A stretch of DNA of 64,000 bases from Myoxocephalus aenaeus (lineage: Eukaryota > Chordata > Actinopteri > Perciformes > Cottidae): assembly GCA_038501785.1 (NCBI GenBank), contig JBAMJR010000170.1:6832501-6896500 (forward strand), given 5' to 3'. The notes under the pieces were generated by a model. It did not search any database, was not told the DNA's origin, and was given only the letters and a program-made list of their open reading frames with translations. Every line of letters starts with the position of its first letter. Within the stretch, counting starts at the first letter, position 1. The position numbers were made by a program, and so were the translations under genes. Shown here piece by piece: positions 54,001-64,000 of the stretch.

Positions 54001-54483
54001 GATTACAGGGATTTACAACCCCTTCAACAAACTGCTGGAATCGTGGTCCAATTCCCCACCAAGAGGAGTGGGGCAGCAGACTCCTGGTTCCCCCGCATTA
54101 TGACAAGGCCATCGCGGCCCTGTCTGAACAAACTGATAACACTGGACTGTAAAACAATTATGATTCACAAGCCAAAAATCAAGAGACATTCCAGAGTGAT
54201 GATTGCAGTACCACATCTGCAGCTGGTGGAGAAAAGAACATTATTTTATTTCAGGAAGGGAAAAGTTGCTTATAGAATGGTTTTATCCTCCAAGAAGGTT
54301 TTCATCCTGATATAAACATCTTTACCTGACTACGAAGTTTTATCCAGAAATAAAGCATTGTTACTCTAAACAATAAGATTTTTTTAAGCCCCTGAATCCA
54401 GGGTTTTTGGTAAATGTGATGATATATTCTAAAACGTTTTTCTTTTAATGAAATTGTTATACTTAGTATAAAAATGAGGGAAA
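50800..54483. other. Interior of the LTR element, no recognised coding
   Basis: AT-rich sequence with an (AT)n run at 51061-51091. There are three ~34-bp tandem units (AACAGAGTATTCAGCCAATG) at 52406-52510 and a 21-bp pair (AGGTGTTTAATGCATATGGC) near 52539-52580. The 153-codon frame at 53854-54315 has no motif I recognise. Confidence 0.55.
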
Positions 54484-54897
54484 TGTTAGAAGAAAAACTT
54501 ATTTACTCTTAATCAACGACTGTTTCACAGTTATATTATTAATCATAGACTGTGTAAAGGCTTGTGGCTTCGCATTTGACCTACTCTCCTGTTTAAACAT
54601 ACGTATGACCTTCTGAAAGAGTCTTGAGACTGGGGATGCCTACATGTCTCTGTTTGAAGAACGTAGTGTTCCTTGTTATCATATGACCATGCCGATGCAA
54701 GGTAATCTGAAGAAGTCATGAGAGCTTCTGTGATTGTGTCATTAATGTATTTAAGAGGTAACTCTCTGCTCATTCATTGAGCAGTCCAGGATACGCAATT
54801 GACATCATGTTGTGATTCTGACTCTGTTCCTTCTTCGAAGAATAAATGTTCCTGATCAATGATTTTACCTCAAGGTGTCGAGTACATTTTTCTATCA
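54484..54897 (+). repeat. 3' LTR, 414 bp
   Basis: Differs from the 5' LTR at only a handful of positions by eye, for example ACGTATTT/ACTTATTT near the start and GTGGGAATT/GAGTACATT near the end. Confidence 0.9.
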
Positions 54898-54902
54898 GAT
54901 AC

Positions 54903-55505
54903 CTTTTTTGCATTGAATCATACTAGGATGTTTGCTGAAATTGATTGGCTGGCCCCACCCAAAAAATAATAATCCAACAGCCGCCACTGCTACTTACCAC
55001 CTCACATATGGGTTATATGTCAGATGACAGTACTATAAATGAATATCTAAAAACTCACCGTGAGCCACCACAGGGCCAGGACAGGGGCCAAAAGGGAGTG
55101 AGGCCATGACAAAAGGTGCCTTTATATATTGCCGCTGATTAGGGGAGGAGCCAGCCCGAGGGCTGCGTTCAAAATCCTATTCTCCCTTCTCTGGGGAGCA
55201 TACCCCACTGCAATCAACCCCCTAGTATTTGAATCATCGTCCCGACAATTGGGATCTACTGCCAGGGCCTCAACCTCAACTGTACCTGGTAGTCAATTTG
55301 TCTGGAAATCAACTGGTGCAGCAGTCTGTCCAAGAACCAGCGCAAACCATTCACCATCCAGCGAGGACTCATCCATGGCAGGGGGTTCAGTCTCTTGAGG
55401 AGGCTCACTAGGACAGTTAATCACACGAGCCAATTTACTTTTGATTAGTGAATGGTGGACATGTTTTACCTTCAGAGGGTCGTTCATCGGGGCAATGGTG
55501 TACAC
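54903..55505 (-). pseudogene. Possible LTR-retroelement pol tail remnant
   Basis: On the minus strand the 55293-55526 frame includes VYTIAPMNDPLKVKHVHHSL. Its layout is like the C-terminal part of retroelement integrases, where a hydrophobic strand is followed by a His-rich turn. I cannot name a family. No LTR is attached. The nearby 54903-55120 stretch shows nothing. Confidence 0.25.
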
Positions 55506-56414
55506 CAGGGGTCTCAAACTCGCCAATTGCGGCCCGCGAGCCGATATTTTGTGGCCCCCTACTTGACATCAAAGTTTAGTGTTAGTGCGGCCCGTGCATT
55601 TTTCTACTGGAAGTTTCTATTAATAGCTCAGTGAAAAAAAGGTATTAGAAAAAAGATTCAGATGCAGCTAGATGCGCCAAAGTCCGGAGGTTCTGCCACA
55701 CTTCTCTGTGTGATCATACGTGCCTCTCATAGGAGCACACAGCCTGAGGCGTGTGTGTCGAGCTCCACCTTTCACCGTGATTTGTTGATTTAGGTGTCAG
55801 TCGACATTTTGCGTGAAACTACCCAATGAACACTCAGGAAATCCCTAAGAACCTACCCACCCACATACGCTGCAAAGATACACTGTTTTTTTCAGACAGA
55901 CAACACACTACCACGCTCCGCTCAGCTGTTCAGTTTTACTCTGCGCGACTCGACACTCGACCATGCGCTGGTAAAGAGTACACGGTACACACATACATAC
56001 ATACAGAGTACATAGTACACACAAAGATACATAGTAGATACACAAAGAGTACATTTGTTGTTCTTGTTCAATGCACATTGTGTAAACATTGTAAATAGTT
56101 TGTTTTTCTATAGAACATATTTTGACTCAAATATATAGTAAATATTTAGTTTGAAAACAAAAACTGTTGTAATATTAATGTTTCATGTGCACACATCCCA
56201 TGAACCTTGATCTGTAGTATGAAGTCATTTCTCAGTCCCGAGTATGTTGCAAATGGAACTTATTGACTTGCAGTGCAACAGTGATCTAAAAGCTAAATTC
56301 AGAGAGACACAAGGAAAACCAGACATGACTGGACAATTTATGAGAGAATTGCCTCCATCCTTCCCTGAGCAGAAAAAAGTGATCAGTCGGCTAATGTGCC
56401 TTTTTGGAAGCATA
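55506..56414 (+). mobile_element. hAT element, 5' part, broken by a Tc1 insertion
   Basis: Begins CAGGGGTCTCAAACTCGCCA with GCGGCCCGCGAGCC just inside, the standard end of a hAT group in fish. It matches the remnant at 24.1-24.9 kb in the opposite orientation. At 56244-56410 a transposase fragment reads MELIDLQCNSDLKAKFRETQ and FPEQKKVISRLMCLFGSIYS, the C-terminal region of ZBED/GTF2IRD2-like hAT transposases. The Tc1 begins right after the TA at 56415-56416. The distal half of this hAT was not found beyond 60821. Confidence 0.75.
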
Positions 56415-58231
56415 TACAGTGGCTTGCAAAAGTATTCATACCCCTTGGACGTTTCCACATTTTGTCACATTACACACCACAAACATAAATATATTTTATT
56501 GGAATTTTATGTGAAAGACCAACACAAAGTGTCACACAATTGTGAAGTACAAAGAAAACATACATGTTTTTAATTTTTTTTCACAAATAAAAAACTGAAA
56601 AGTGCAAAATTATTCAGCCCCCCTGAGTCAATACTTTGTGGAACCGCCTTTTGCTGCAATTACAGCTGCAAGTCTTTTGGGGTATGTCTCTACCAGCTTT
56701 GCACATCTAGAGACTGAGATTTTTGCCCATTCTTCTTGGCAAAACAGCTCAAAGTCAGTCAGATTCGATGGAGAGCGTTTGTGAACGGCGGTTTTCAGAT
56801 CTTGCCACAGATTCTCGATGGGATTTAGGTCTGGACTTTGACTGGGCCATTCTAACACATGAATATGTTTTGTTTTGAACCATTCCATTGTAGCCCTGGC
56901 TTTATGTTTAGGGTTGTTGTCCTGCTGGAAGGTGAACCTCCGCCCCAGTCTCAAGTCTTTTGCAGACTCCAACAGGTTTTCTTCCAAGATTGCCCTGTAT
57001 TTGGCTCCATCCATCTTCCCATCAACTCTGACCAACTTCCCTGTCCCTGCTGAAGAGAAGCACCCCCAGAGCATCATGCTACCACCACCATGTTTGAAAG
57101 TGGGGATGGTGTGTTCAGGGTGATGTGCAGTGTTAGGTTTCCGCCACACATAATGTTTTGCATTTAGGCCAAAAAGTTCAATTTTGGCTCATCTGACCAG
57201 AGCACCTTCTTCCACATGTTTGCTGTGTCCCCCACATGGTTTCTGGCAAACTGCAAACGGGACTTCTCATGGCTTTCTTTTAACAATGGCTTTCTTCTTG
57301 CCACTCTTCCATAAAGGCCAGATTTGTGGAGTGCACGCCCAATAGTTGTCCTGTGGACAGATTCCCCCACCTGAGCTGTGGATCTCTGCAGTTCGTCCAG
57401 AGTCACCATGGGCCTCTTGGCTGCATCTCTTGTCAGTGCTCTCCTTGTTCGGCCTGTACATTTAGGTGGACGGCCGTGTCTTGGTAGGTTTGCAGTTGTG
57501 CCATACTCTTTCCATTTCCGGATAAAGGATTGAACAGTGCTCCGTGACATGTTCAAAGCTTGGGAAATCTTTTTATAGCCTAACTGTTACGTCCCCTTTT
57601 CCGTCTAGGGGATAAGGGGGGGACGAACACCGGTCAGCCAAAGAATAATGGGAAAGAAAAAAGTCAGAAAAATAAGGGTAACGTTTGTAAACAAGATTTA
57701 TTCCGTTGGCGGTCAACAACACAACAAGAAGGTTCTCTACCAAGTGGGAGAGATTGGGGACAGCTTGTGGTCGTGCCAAACAAATGGAAATCAAGAAAAC
57801 AAAACTAGGCCTAGCTCTCTACCTCTGGAAACAAACAAACAAAATGGCTTCTCTAGCTTCTCTACAAAAAGATTGACCAAAACATACAGAGGGAGCACCG
57901 ACCAATAACCTAGTGTTTCTAGACACAAAGTACCTACGTGTCCGCATAAGTGTACAGGGTACCCCAAACTTACCTACTGCCCTCAACCTCTCACCACAAA
58001 CCTTCCATCTCACAGGGTCCAGTTGCATAAAGAAAAACCAAACAAAAAACCGCCCCAAACTCTTCCGACTTCCTCCTTTTAAAATGGCCGACCGTCACGC
58101 TGATTGGCCCTCCGCAGCTGGCAACCAATTAGCCAATTGGACAACCTGTGGGGAACACAAGAGGGGAGGGGAGAGCACAACCCTGACACGTAACACCCTC
58201 ACCCATATAAGCTCAAACATCACGTTTGAGA

Positions 58232-58970
58232 CTACCCAGCCCGTGATAAGGCATCAGCAAGAATATTTTCAGAGCCCTTTTTATGGCATATTTGTAGGTT
58301 GTAGTCTTGGACGATCAGGGACCAACGCATAAGACGTTGCTTGTGGTTTTGCATTCGGGAGAGGAAGACAAGCGGGTTATGATCGGTGAAAACCTGAATC
58401 GGTTTCGCACTTGACCCAAGATAAACCTCAAAATGCTGTAGGGCAAACAGCATTGCCAGAGCCTCCTTCTCTATGGTGGAATATTTAAGCTGATGCTTGT
58501 TGAACTTCCGTGAGAAGTAACTCACGGGATGATCAATGCCCTGGTCATTCTCTTGCAGAAGAACTGCCCCAGCTCCGACCGCACTGGCATCAACTTCCAG
58601 CTTGAAAGGCAAGGAAAAATCTGGGGCAGTCAGAACAGGAGTGCAACACATGATTCCTTTAAGGCTCTCAAAAGACTGTTTGCACTCACTAGACCATACG
58701 AAGGGCTTTGCGGGACTGGTTAAAGCAGTCAATGGAGCTGCTACAGAGGAGAAGTTTTTGCAGAACCGTCGATAGTATCCTGCCATCCCGAGGAAACGGC
58801 GCAGCTCTCTCCTGGTTTTCGGCTCAGGGAATGTTGTAATGGCCGTGATTTTGGCATCTGCCGGACGAACCTGTCCTCGACCAACCTGCTGACCAAGATA
58901 GAGAACAGTCCCTTTTCCAAACTCACATTTGGCAAGATTGAGTGTTAGGGATGCGGCGGAAAGACGGTTG
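58232..58970 (-). pseudogene. Gypsy RT end and RNase H fragment
   Basis: 58232-58786 reads GYYRRFCKNFSSVAAPLTAL, LEVDASAVGAGAVLLQE (RNase H first Asp), STIEKEALAMLFALQHF, FTDHNPLVFL and ENILADALSRA. This is the end of RT and the RNase H domain of a chromovirus/gypsy-type pol. Upstream (58787-58950) another frame continues FGKGTVLYLGQQVGRGQVRP. The integrase that should follow is missing. Confidence 0.85.
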
Positions 58971-59043
58971 AAAACCTCTCAATGTAGTCACATGTGAGTT
59001 TGGAAAAGGGACTGTTCTCTATCTTGGTCAGCAGGTTGGTCGA
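58877..59043. repeat. Inverted duplication, 52-bp perfect arms, 63-base spacer
   Basis: 58877-58928 (TCGACCAACCTGCTGACCAA...) is the exact reverse complement of 58992-59043. It duplicates a piece of RT coding in inverted orientation and occupies the place of the primer site next to the 5' LTR. Confidence 0.9.
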
Positions 59044-59769
59044 CGTAATTGTGTTACGTCCCCTTTCCCGTCTAGGGGATAAGGGGGGGACGAACACCGG
59101 TCAGCCAAAGAATAATGGGAAAGAAAAAAGTCAGAAAAATAAGAGTAACGTTTGTAAACAAGATTTATTCCGTTGGCGGTCAACAACACAACAAGAAGGT
59201 TCTCTACCAAGTGGGAGAGATTGGGGACAGCTTGTGGTCGTGCCAAACAAATGGAAATCAAGAAAACAAAACTAGGCCTAGCTCTCTACCTCTGGAAACA
59301 AACAAAAAAATGGCTTCTCTAGCTTCTCTACAAAAAGATTGACCAAAACATACAGAGGGAGCACCGACCAATAACCTAGTGTTTCTAGACACAAAGTACC
59401 TACGTGTCCGCATAAGTGTACAGGGTACCCCAAACTTACCTACTGCCCTCAACCTCTCACCACAAACCTTCCATCTCACAGGGTCCAGTTGCATAAAGAA
59501 AAACCAAACAAAAAACCGCCCCGAACTCTTCCGACTTCCTCCTTTTAAAATGGCCGACCGTCACGCTGATTGGCCCTCCGCAGCTGGCATCCAATTAGCC
59601 AATTGGACAACCTGTGGGGAACACAAGAGGGGAGGGGAGAGCACAACCCTGACACGTAACACTAACCCTGCTTTAAACTTCTCCACAACTTTATCTCTGA
59701 CCTGTCTGGTGTGTTCCTTGGACTTCATGGTCCTGTTTGCTCCCCAATATTCTCTTAACAAACCTCTGA

Positions 59770-60477
59770 TGCCGTGTTCACACCAAAAGAGTTGCGAAAT
59801 ATTCGCGCGTCCAGATTACATGTTAAGTCAATGCACAGCCGCGTTAGGTTGCGAAAAAGCGGATTTTTCGCCGGGCGGCGCGATACTGGCGAAATGGCGT
59901 TGCGAATATTCGCAACTCCGCTTTTTCGCTTTTTCGCCTTTTGGCGATTTTTCGTCTTTTGGCGATTTTTCGCCTTTTGGCGATGAAATAATTCATCGCC
60001 AGCGAAAAATTCGCCCGACGCGGAGTTGCGAAAGCCAATCAGAGTTGAGAAGCTCCGCCCGGCATCACCGCCGTTCTGCCGTCACTGAATCAAACTGCGG
60101 GTCCGCTGAAGGAGCGCTGGAAGCGGCTTCATTCAGACAGTCGTCCCGGAGGAGTCGGAGCTGTGTGCGACTACGGATAATATTATGAACCCAGACACGA
60201 CTACGGATAATATTATGAACCCAGACACGGGGGCGTTTGATGTTCCGACGTGTGTGGGACTTTCTCAACAAGTATAAAGCAGAACTAGTGGTTATTTCAA
60301 TGGTCAATGGCGGAAATAGTAAATGTTTTCACTGACATGGAGATAAGCCCCGCCCCCTTTCCCCAGCGATGGTTGCGAAAAACGAATTAACCACTAGAGC
60401 GAGTTTTTTGCCGGGCGGCGCGATATAGGCGAAGTGGCGTTGCGAATATTCGCAACTGTTTTGGTGTGAACACGGCA
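59770..60477. mobile_element. MITE, 708 bp, with TGA target duplication
   Basis: Inverted ends TGCCGTGTTCACACCAAAA, with GAGTTGCGAA and CAGTTGCGAA continuations, and TGA at 59767-59769 and 60478-60480. A 3-bp duplication suggests the PIF/Harbinger type, though the usual sequence there is TWA, so that is tentative. Inside, CCGGGCGGCGCGATA...GCGTTGCGAATATTCGCAAC occurs twice in direct orientation (about 59872-59917, 60412-60457). A 20-bp TTTTCGCCTTTTGGCGAT unit repeats at 59925-59985, and a 31-bp unit (CGACTACGGATAATATTATG...) repeats at 60169-60230. No transposase. Confidence 0.75.
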
Positions 60478-60824
60478 TGAGGCCGTCACAGAACAGCTGT
60501 ATTTGTACTGAGATTAGATTACACACAGGTGGACTCTATTTAGTCATTCGGTCAACATTCAATCATTCAGCAGTCATCAGGCAACTTCTGAAGGCAATTG
60601 GTTGCACTCAGAGAAAAGGGGGCTGAATAATTTTGCACACTGCACTTTTCAGTTTTTTATTTGTGAAAAAAAATTTAAATCATGTATAATTTTCTTTGTA
60701 CTTCACAATTGTGTGACACTTTGTGTTGGTCTTTCACATAAAATTCCAATCAAATATATTTATGTTTGTGGCGTGTAATGTGACAAAATGTGGAAACGTC
60801 CAAGGGGTATGAATACTTTTGCTG

Positions 60825-60920
60825 AATGAGCTGGAAAATGTTGCGGGTGAGAGGGAAGCCTGGGTCGACCAGCTGGGCCTGCTGCCACCATGACCCGACC
60901 CCGGATAAGCGGCAGAAAAT
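60825..60920 (+). mobile_element. RTE/Rex3-like LINE 3' end fragment
   Basis: VAGEREAWVDQLGLLPP then PDPG and CCCGGATAAGCGGCAGAAAA, matching the end of the 40442-40963 element. It directly adjoins the shortened Tc1 end. Confidence 0.7.
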
Positions 60921-61944
60921 ATGTATTGCTGCGTTGATAAATTGTAAATACTTTAATGATCATGATAATGACCAAAGGGGGAATTGTGGTGGAAATGTAT
61001 CAGTGTTCTTCTAAATGCAACTGTATTACCAAACTCTGAAAGCAGATTTCAGCTCAGCTTGACCTAGTCTGATCGGCACCTTTGGAATGGGACAATAACA
61101 GAATGTATGTTATTATTTAGGTTTGTTTGGCTATTTTGTCTTTTCTTACCTCTCAGGGCCTGGCGCATGAGGGGAGGAAGGAGGACACTGCGAGGAGGAG
61201 CAAACATAATTGTATGTCTCTCGCTCTCTCGCACACAGAATGAGAGATTAGGGTATTTTGGTCATGTCATGACTTCTGTTTTCAATGTGGCACCACAAGA
61301 GGGCCCTGTCACACAGTCAGAGCTTGTCAATATCCACAATAAGACTATTAGTGTAACAGAAGCTTCAGAGAGGTCCATCTAGTGGTATATCTCATCCTAA
61401 TAAATAAATAATTGAATGTTTAAATTAAAGAAATGTATGCATACATCTCAGAAAGTGTTATCGAGCAGAATTAGATGTAACTTTTGCTTTAAGGATGCAA
61501 CTATAATGCTTTTTCATTCAATAATCATTCAGTTATTAATTCCATGATAAAGTTCTAAGAGCCCAGATGAGTTCTTAAATGTCTTGTTTTGTCGGCTGCA
61601 CAGGCTGAAACGCAAATACTTAATTCACAATAATATAAAACAAAGAAATGCAGCAAATCCACACATTTGAGAGTCCAGACGTAGAGAAACGGATACAATG
61701 TTGCTTGCTTAATTGTCTAAAACAATTAATTGATTGTCAAAATTGCTGCTTGTAGATTTTCTGCTGATATACTAACATTGAATTGTTTATGCTCTATTGT
61801 GTGTTGTCAGATTTTTATGAAACAAATGTACCTGCTCAAAAATACACAAAACATCATAATACTACAAACAAAACTGGAGGTCTACAGTGCATTTAAAACA
61901 TTACTTGCTTTTACAGTGATAATTTCAAACAAGCATACAATAAT
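60921..61944. other. No recognisable gene
   Basis: AT-rich; only a 91-codon frame at 61107-61382, not recognised. Confidence 0.45.
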
Positions 61945-63190
61945 AATAACATTTATATAGCACCTTTTAAAAACAGAGTTTACAAAGTGCTCTATAGAGA
62001 AGCAAAACATAGTCATACATAACGTCAATACAGGTAAACATTTAATAAAACAGGAGGCAAAAACGACCATGCCATAAAGGCAATGAACACAACAAAACAA
62101 CAAACAAACAAAAAGAGCAAATGGAATAGGAAACAAAAACTAAATCAGGGGAACAAAAGAACTGCATAAAAGGACGACATCACTTAAAAGCAATTCTGTA
62201 AAGTTACCATGTAAGATGGGAGTGCATTTAAAATCTTTTTTGTGAATAACAGCATTTATTATTGAGGGATCTGATATTTAAAAGACCCATATTTTCCAGA
62301 TTGCTATTAATTGGAGGTAGTACGGGATGTTACAGAGGAACTCTAATCAAATGAGTATAATTAGTAGCAGCTGGGTGTGCTACTGAGCGTGCTGCAGTGG
62401 ATCTGTGAGGAAATGATGGTGGTAATGTAAGAAGGTGTACCAGTCCTGTTTTGGAGAGTGGAGTCGGCAAGAGGAGTAGGGGGGGTGCTGTAACATTACC
62501 ATGCCGCCATGTCATTTCCTCAGTGCAGAGTCCATGTTCTCAGACAACATCTGGGATCCTCTTCTGTTCGGGTGGAGGCCATCGCGCTTCAAGAGGATTC
62601 AGAACAGGTTGAAGTTGTTTATGTAGGGGATCCCAGTGGCAGCAGAGTAGTCCTTCAGTCAGGTGTGTAGTGAAAACAGTCTGGACCACCTCTCGATTCC
62701 CCTGTTGTGGGTGGGGATGGGGCCTGAGACAATGATCTTGCTGCCAGTGTCCAGCAGTGAATTGAGGAGTGCCTGAAAGTCTCATTTTAAAACCTCTGAC
62801 TGTCCAGCTCTGATGTCATTAGTTCCAATGTGGGTGATTATGGTGCTGATGTTGGGATATTTAGGTAAGATGGTGGGGAGTCTGCGCTGAATATCAAGAA
62901 TGCGGGCACCAGGGAAACATAGGGTCATTGAGGGGCCGGATGAGGGTTGAAGGCGAGTATCGCAAACCATGGAGCTGCCGATGACCATGGTGGAGGTGGC
63001 AGAATCCACAGAGGGTGGAACGGTGTGTGTGGTAGTGGTGGCAAGGTAGCAGCAAACAGAGCAGAAAGAAGATGTCTGAGCCCAGGAGAACCAACAAAAA
63101 CAGTGTTGTTAAAATTGTCCTGCATTTTGGATCGCTGCCTTTTTTAAATGGCATTTCGCTGGGTTAGCAGCTTGATTTGACCTTTCAGTT
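61945..63190 (-). mobile_element. L2-type LINE with ORF1 esterase remnant joined to its 3' UTR
   Basis: On the minus strand ORF1 sequence (63010-62530) is followed by the first part of ORF2 (62530-62150, with FKYQI-like remains of the NIRSL region in shifted frame). Then, with nearly all of ORF2 missing, comes 3'-terminal sequence with AAAAGGTGCTATATAAATG near 61960-61975. It is therefore internally deleted by several kilobases. Confidence 0.6.
62540..63010 (-). pseudogene. L2 ORF1, SGNH-esterase-like, broken
   Basis: 62782-63009 reads TMVIGSSMVCDTRLQPSSGP, LCFPGARILDIQRRLPTIL and STIITHIGTNDIRAGQSEVL. The GSS and GTNDIR blocks correspond to the nucleophile and GxND motifs of SGNH hydrolases that form ORF1 of many L2/CR1 LINEs. 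A stop follows SEVLK, and the continuation (62540-62785) is in another frame with an IIVSGPIPTHNRG-like segment. Non-functional. Confidence 0.65.
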
Positions 63191-64000
63191 CGAAAAGGAG
63201 CTCTTGTAAGTGTTTGGTCTTGGTAGATTTGGAGCAGATGTAAGCACTAGTAGTAAATGCAGTGAGATTAAGTATGCATGTGGTGGAAAGTAACTTTTCT
63301 TACATTAGTATAATTTGTAGGTACTTTACCTGAGTATTTTTGGATACTTTGTACTATATATATAATGTACTTCTTTTTTTTTTACTACATTTATTTTGAC
63401 AGCTGCAGTTGTTTTTCTTTCCTACAACATTAATCATCCCGTGGCGCATCAGATTTTCCTCGTGAGCTTTTGGAGAAATGTATATACAAGCAGTTAAAAC
63501 TAAAACCACCTCGACCAGGTCCAACAGCAAAACATTACATTTAACATTTTAAGCATATTTTTGATGTAGATACTTTAGTACTTTTCATTAAATCTGAGTT
63601 TGAATGCAGAACTTTTACTTGTAATGAGTGGTTTTACATTGTTGCATTGGTAGTTTGGAGTACTTCTTCCACCAATGAGAGCAGTTTATTCTTAGTCATT
63701 GTTTCATTGATTATGCCTGCTTATTGTTTATTATGTCCCCCCCCCCCCCCCCCCCCCCCCACTGTGTTGATAAAGCCTTTTTATAGGTGCAGAGTGAAAA
63801 ATAAACTGATAATGAAAGTGTGGGTATTATTTGTACAGTATAAAGCAGATAGGAGGCTGATTTTGCTGAAAATCATGAATGTGTGCGTTCACTCCAAAGG
63901 TGAAAAGTTTGCCTTGATGTTTTCATTCTCCACCTCCGAGCCTTGACCACAGCAGCAGCCCACTGAATGACACATAAACTAGTTCACCCAGGAAGGAAAC
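63191..64000. other. No recognisable gene; contains a 24-C run
   Basis: AT-rich sequence with TTTACTTGTAATGAGTGG-type words similar to short hAT-like MITEs. A run of exactly 24 C is at 63737-63760; the 99-codon frame at 63647-63946 is created by it. Confidence 0.45.

Larger units (their letters stand above)
49217..54897 (+). mobile_element. LTR retroelement with tRNA-Tyr-type primer site and no recognisable pol
   Basis: 5681 bp. LTRs of 414 bp each (49217-49630, 54484-54897) begin TGTTAGAAG and end TCTATCA, with only a few differences. GATAC flanks both sides (49212-49216, 54898-54902), a 5-bp target duplication. Four bases after the 5' LTR lies a 17-base match to the 3' end of tRNA-Tyr. A purine-rich GAGGGAAA directly precedes the 3' LTR. 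The ~4.85-kb interior has no frame with RT, integrase or protease motifs. It is a non-autonomous (LARD-like) retroelement or a deleted endogenous retrovirus-like copy; which one is not decidable here. Confidence 0.88.
57585..59661 (-). mobile_element. Gypsy deletion derivative, ~610-bp LTRs, 5-bp duplication
   Basis: LTRs 57585-58195 and 59052-59661 (TGTTACGTCCCC to ACACGTAACA) are almost identical; small differences include one base in an ACAAACAAA run. CTAAC flanks both sides (57580-57584, 59662-59666). Only ~856 bp of interior remains: part of RT and RNase H on the minus strand, plus a 52-bp-arm inverted duplication beside the 5' LTR. Gag, protease, integrase and a normal primer site are absent. 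Confidence 0.9.
56628..59765 (-). pseudogene. Tc1 transposase gene, split by insertions and frameshifted
   Basis: The N-terminal part is at 59668-59765 (MKSKEHTRQVRDKVVEKFKA). It is cut by the gypsy insertion and resumes at 57580-57164 with MNMSRSTVQSFIRKWKEYGT (helix-turn-helix region), then LHKSGLYGRVARRKP and VLWSDE (first catalytic Asp). One base is lost near 57178, shifting the frame. The rest, 57149-56628, has FTFQQDNNPKHKAR (second Asp) and WPSQSPDLNPIENLWQDL (third acidic residue). Apart from the insertion and the frameshift the coding looks well kept, so decay is recent. Confidence 0.85.
56417..60821 (-). mobile_element. Tc1-like transposon carrying two later insertions
   Basis: The left TIR CAGTGGCTTGCAAAAGTATT starts at 56417 after a TA. 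The right TIR, AGTATTCATACCCCTTGG read inward from 60821, lacks its outermost ~10 bases. Removing the gypsy derivative (57585-59661) and the MITE (59770-60477) leaves about 1.6 kb, the usual Tc1 length. Transposase is on the minus strand and is interrupted. Confidence 0.88.

Noticed and set aside
53854..54315. 153-codon frame as an envelope or accessory gene
   Set aside because: No signal peptide, transmembrane segment or motif recognised; starts in a poly-Gly simple repeat. Kept only as a note in the element interior.
57648..58058. Frames repeated at 59115-59494 as a duplicated gene pair
   Set aside because: They lie in the two LTRs of the gypsy derivative and have no domain.

Overview
The window is a gene-poor stretch of a teleost fish chromosome. 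The evidence is the mix of L2, L1, RTE/Rex3-like and Rex1-like LINEs, Tc1 and hAT DNA transposons, Ty1/copia and Ty3/gypsy LTR elements and tRNA-derived SINEs, together with two intron-preceded FUT9-like fucosyltransferase coding exons. All sequence comparisons were made by eye; no database search was run.

Ordinary host genes: only two are well supported, both on the minus strand and both alpha-1,3-fucosyltransferase (FUT9-like) type II Golgi enzymes carried on a single coding exon: 17192-18277 and 42065-43147. They are paralogs about 24 kb apart, and everything between them is repeat-derived or featureless. The upstream copy has a substitution (Lys to Thr, residue 253) inside the most conserved donor-binding motif.

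Layout: 1-311 edge-truncated LTR; 541-2165 5'-truncated L1; 2240-4099 Rex1-like LINE split by a 982-bp hAT with an exact 8-bp target duplication; 4.2-9.5 kb mostly non-coding with unnamed dispersed repeats and a perfect 38-bp-arm hairpin (9113-9191); 9.8-11.0 kb L2 3' end; 11578-15484 copia element with identical LTRs and a 5-bp duplication; 16.5-18.3 kb SINE and the first FUT gene; 19441-21809 foldback-like element; 23.6-24.9 kb candidate solo LTR and hAT remnant; 26.0 and 39.3-40.1 kb two inverted copies of an unnamed ~650-bp repeat; 27.8-28.4 kb LINE RT remnant; 29865-34830 complete gypsy element with an intact 1361-codon gag-pol; 37036-39042 a candidate DNA transposon with ~450-bp terminal inverted repeats around a Cys-rich (CXC-type) gene; 40.1-41.6 kb hAT-like element with an RTE insertion; 42-43 kb second FUT gene; 44.1-46.6 kb Tc1 remnant split by a hAT; 47.9-48.8 kb hAT transposase pseudogene that still shows an intron; 49217-54897 an LTR element with a tRNA-Tyr-type primer site but no recognisable pol; 55506-60821 a nested stack (hAT, Tc1 inside it, a gypsy deletion derivative and a MITE inside the Tc1); 61.9-63.2 kb internally deleted L2 that keeps its SGNH-esterase ORF1 signature.

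The best candidates for something undescribed are the long-TIR element with the CXC gene (37036-39042), the pol-less LTR element with a tRNA-Tyr primer site (49217-54897), the foldback-like element (19441-21809), and the copia element whose start codon lies inside its LTR and whose primer site matches the anticodon arm of initiator tRNA-Met.
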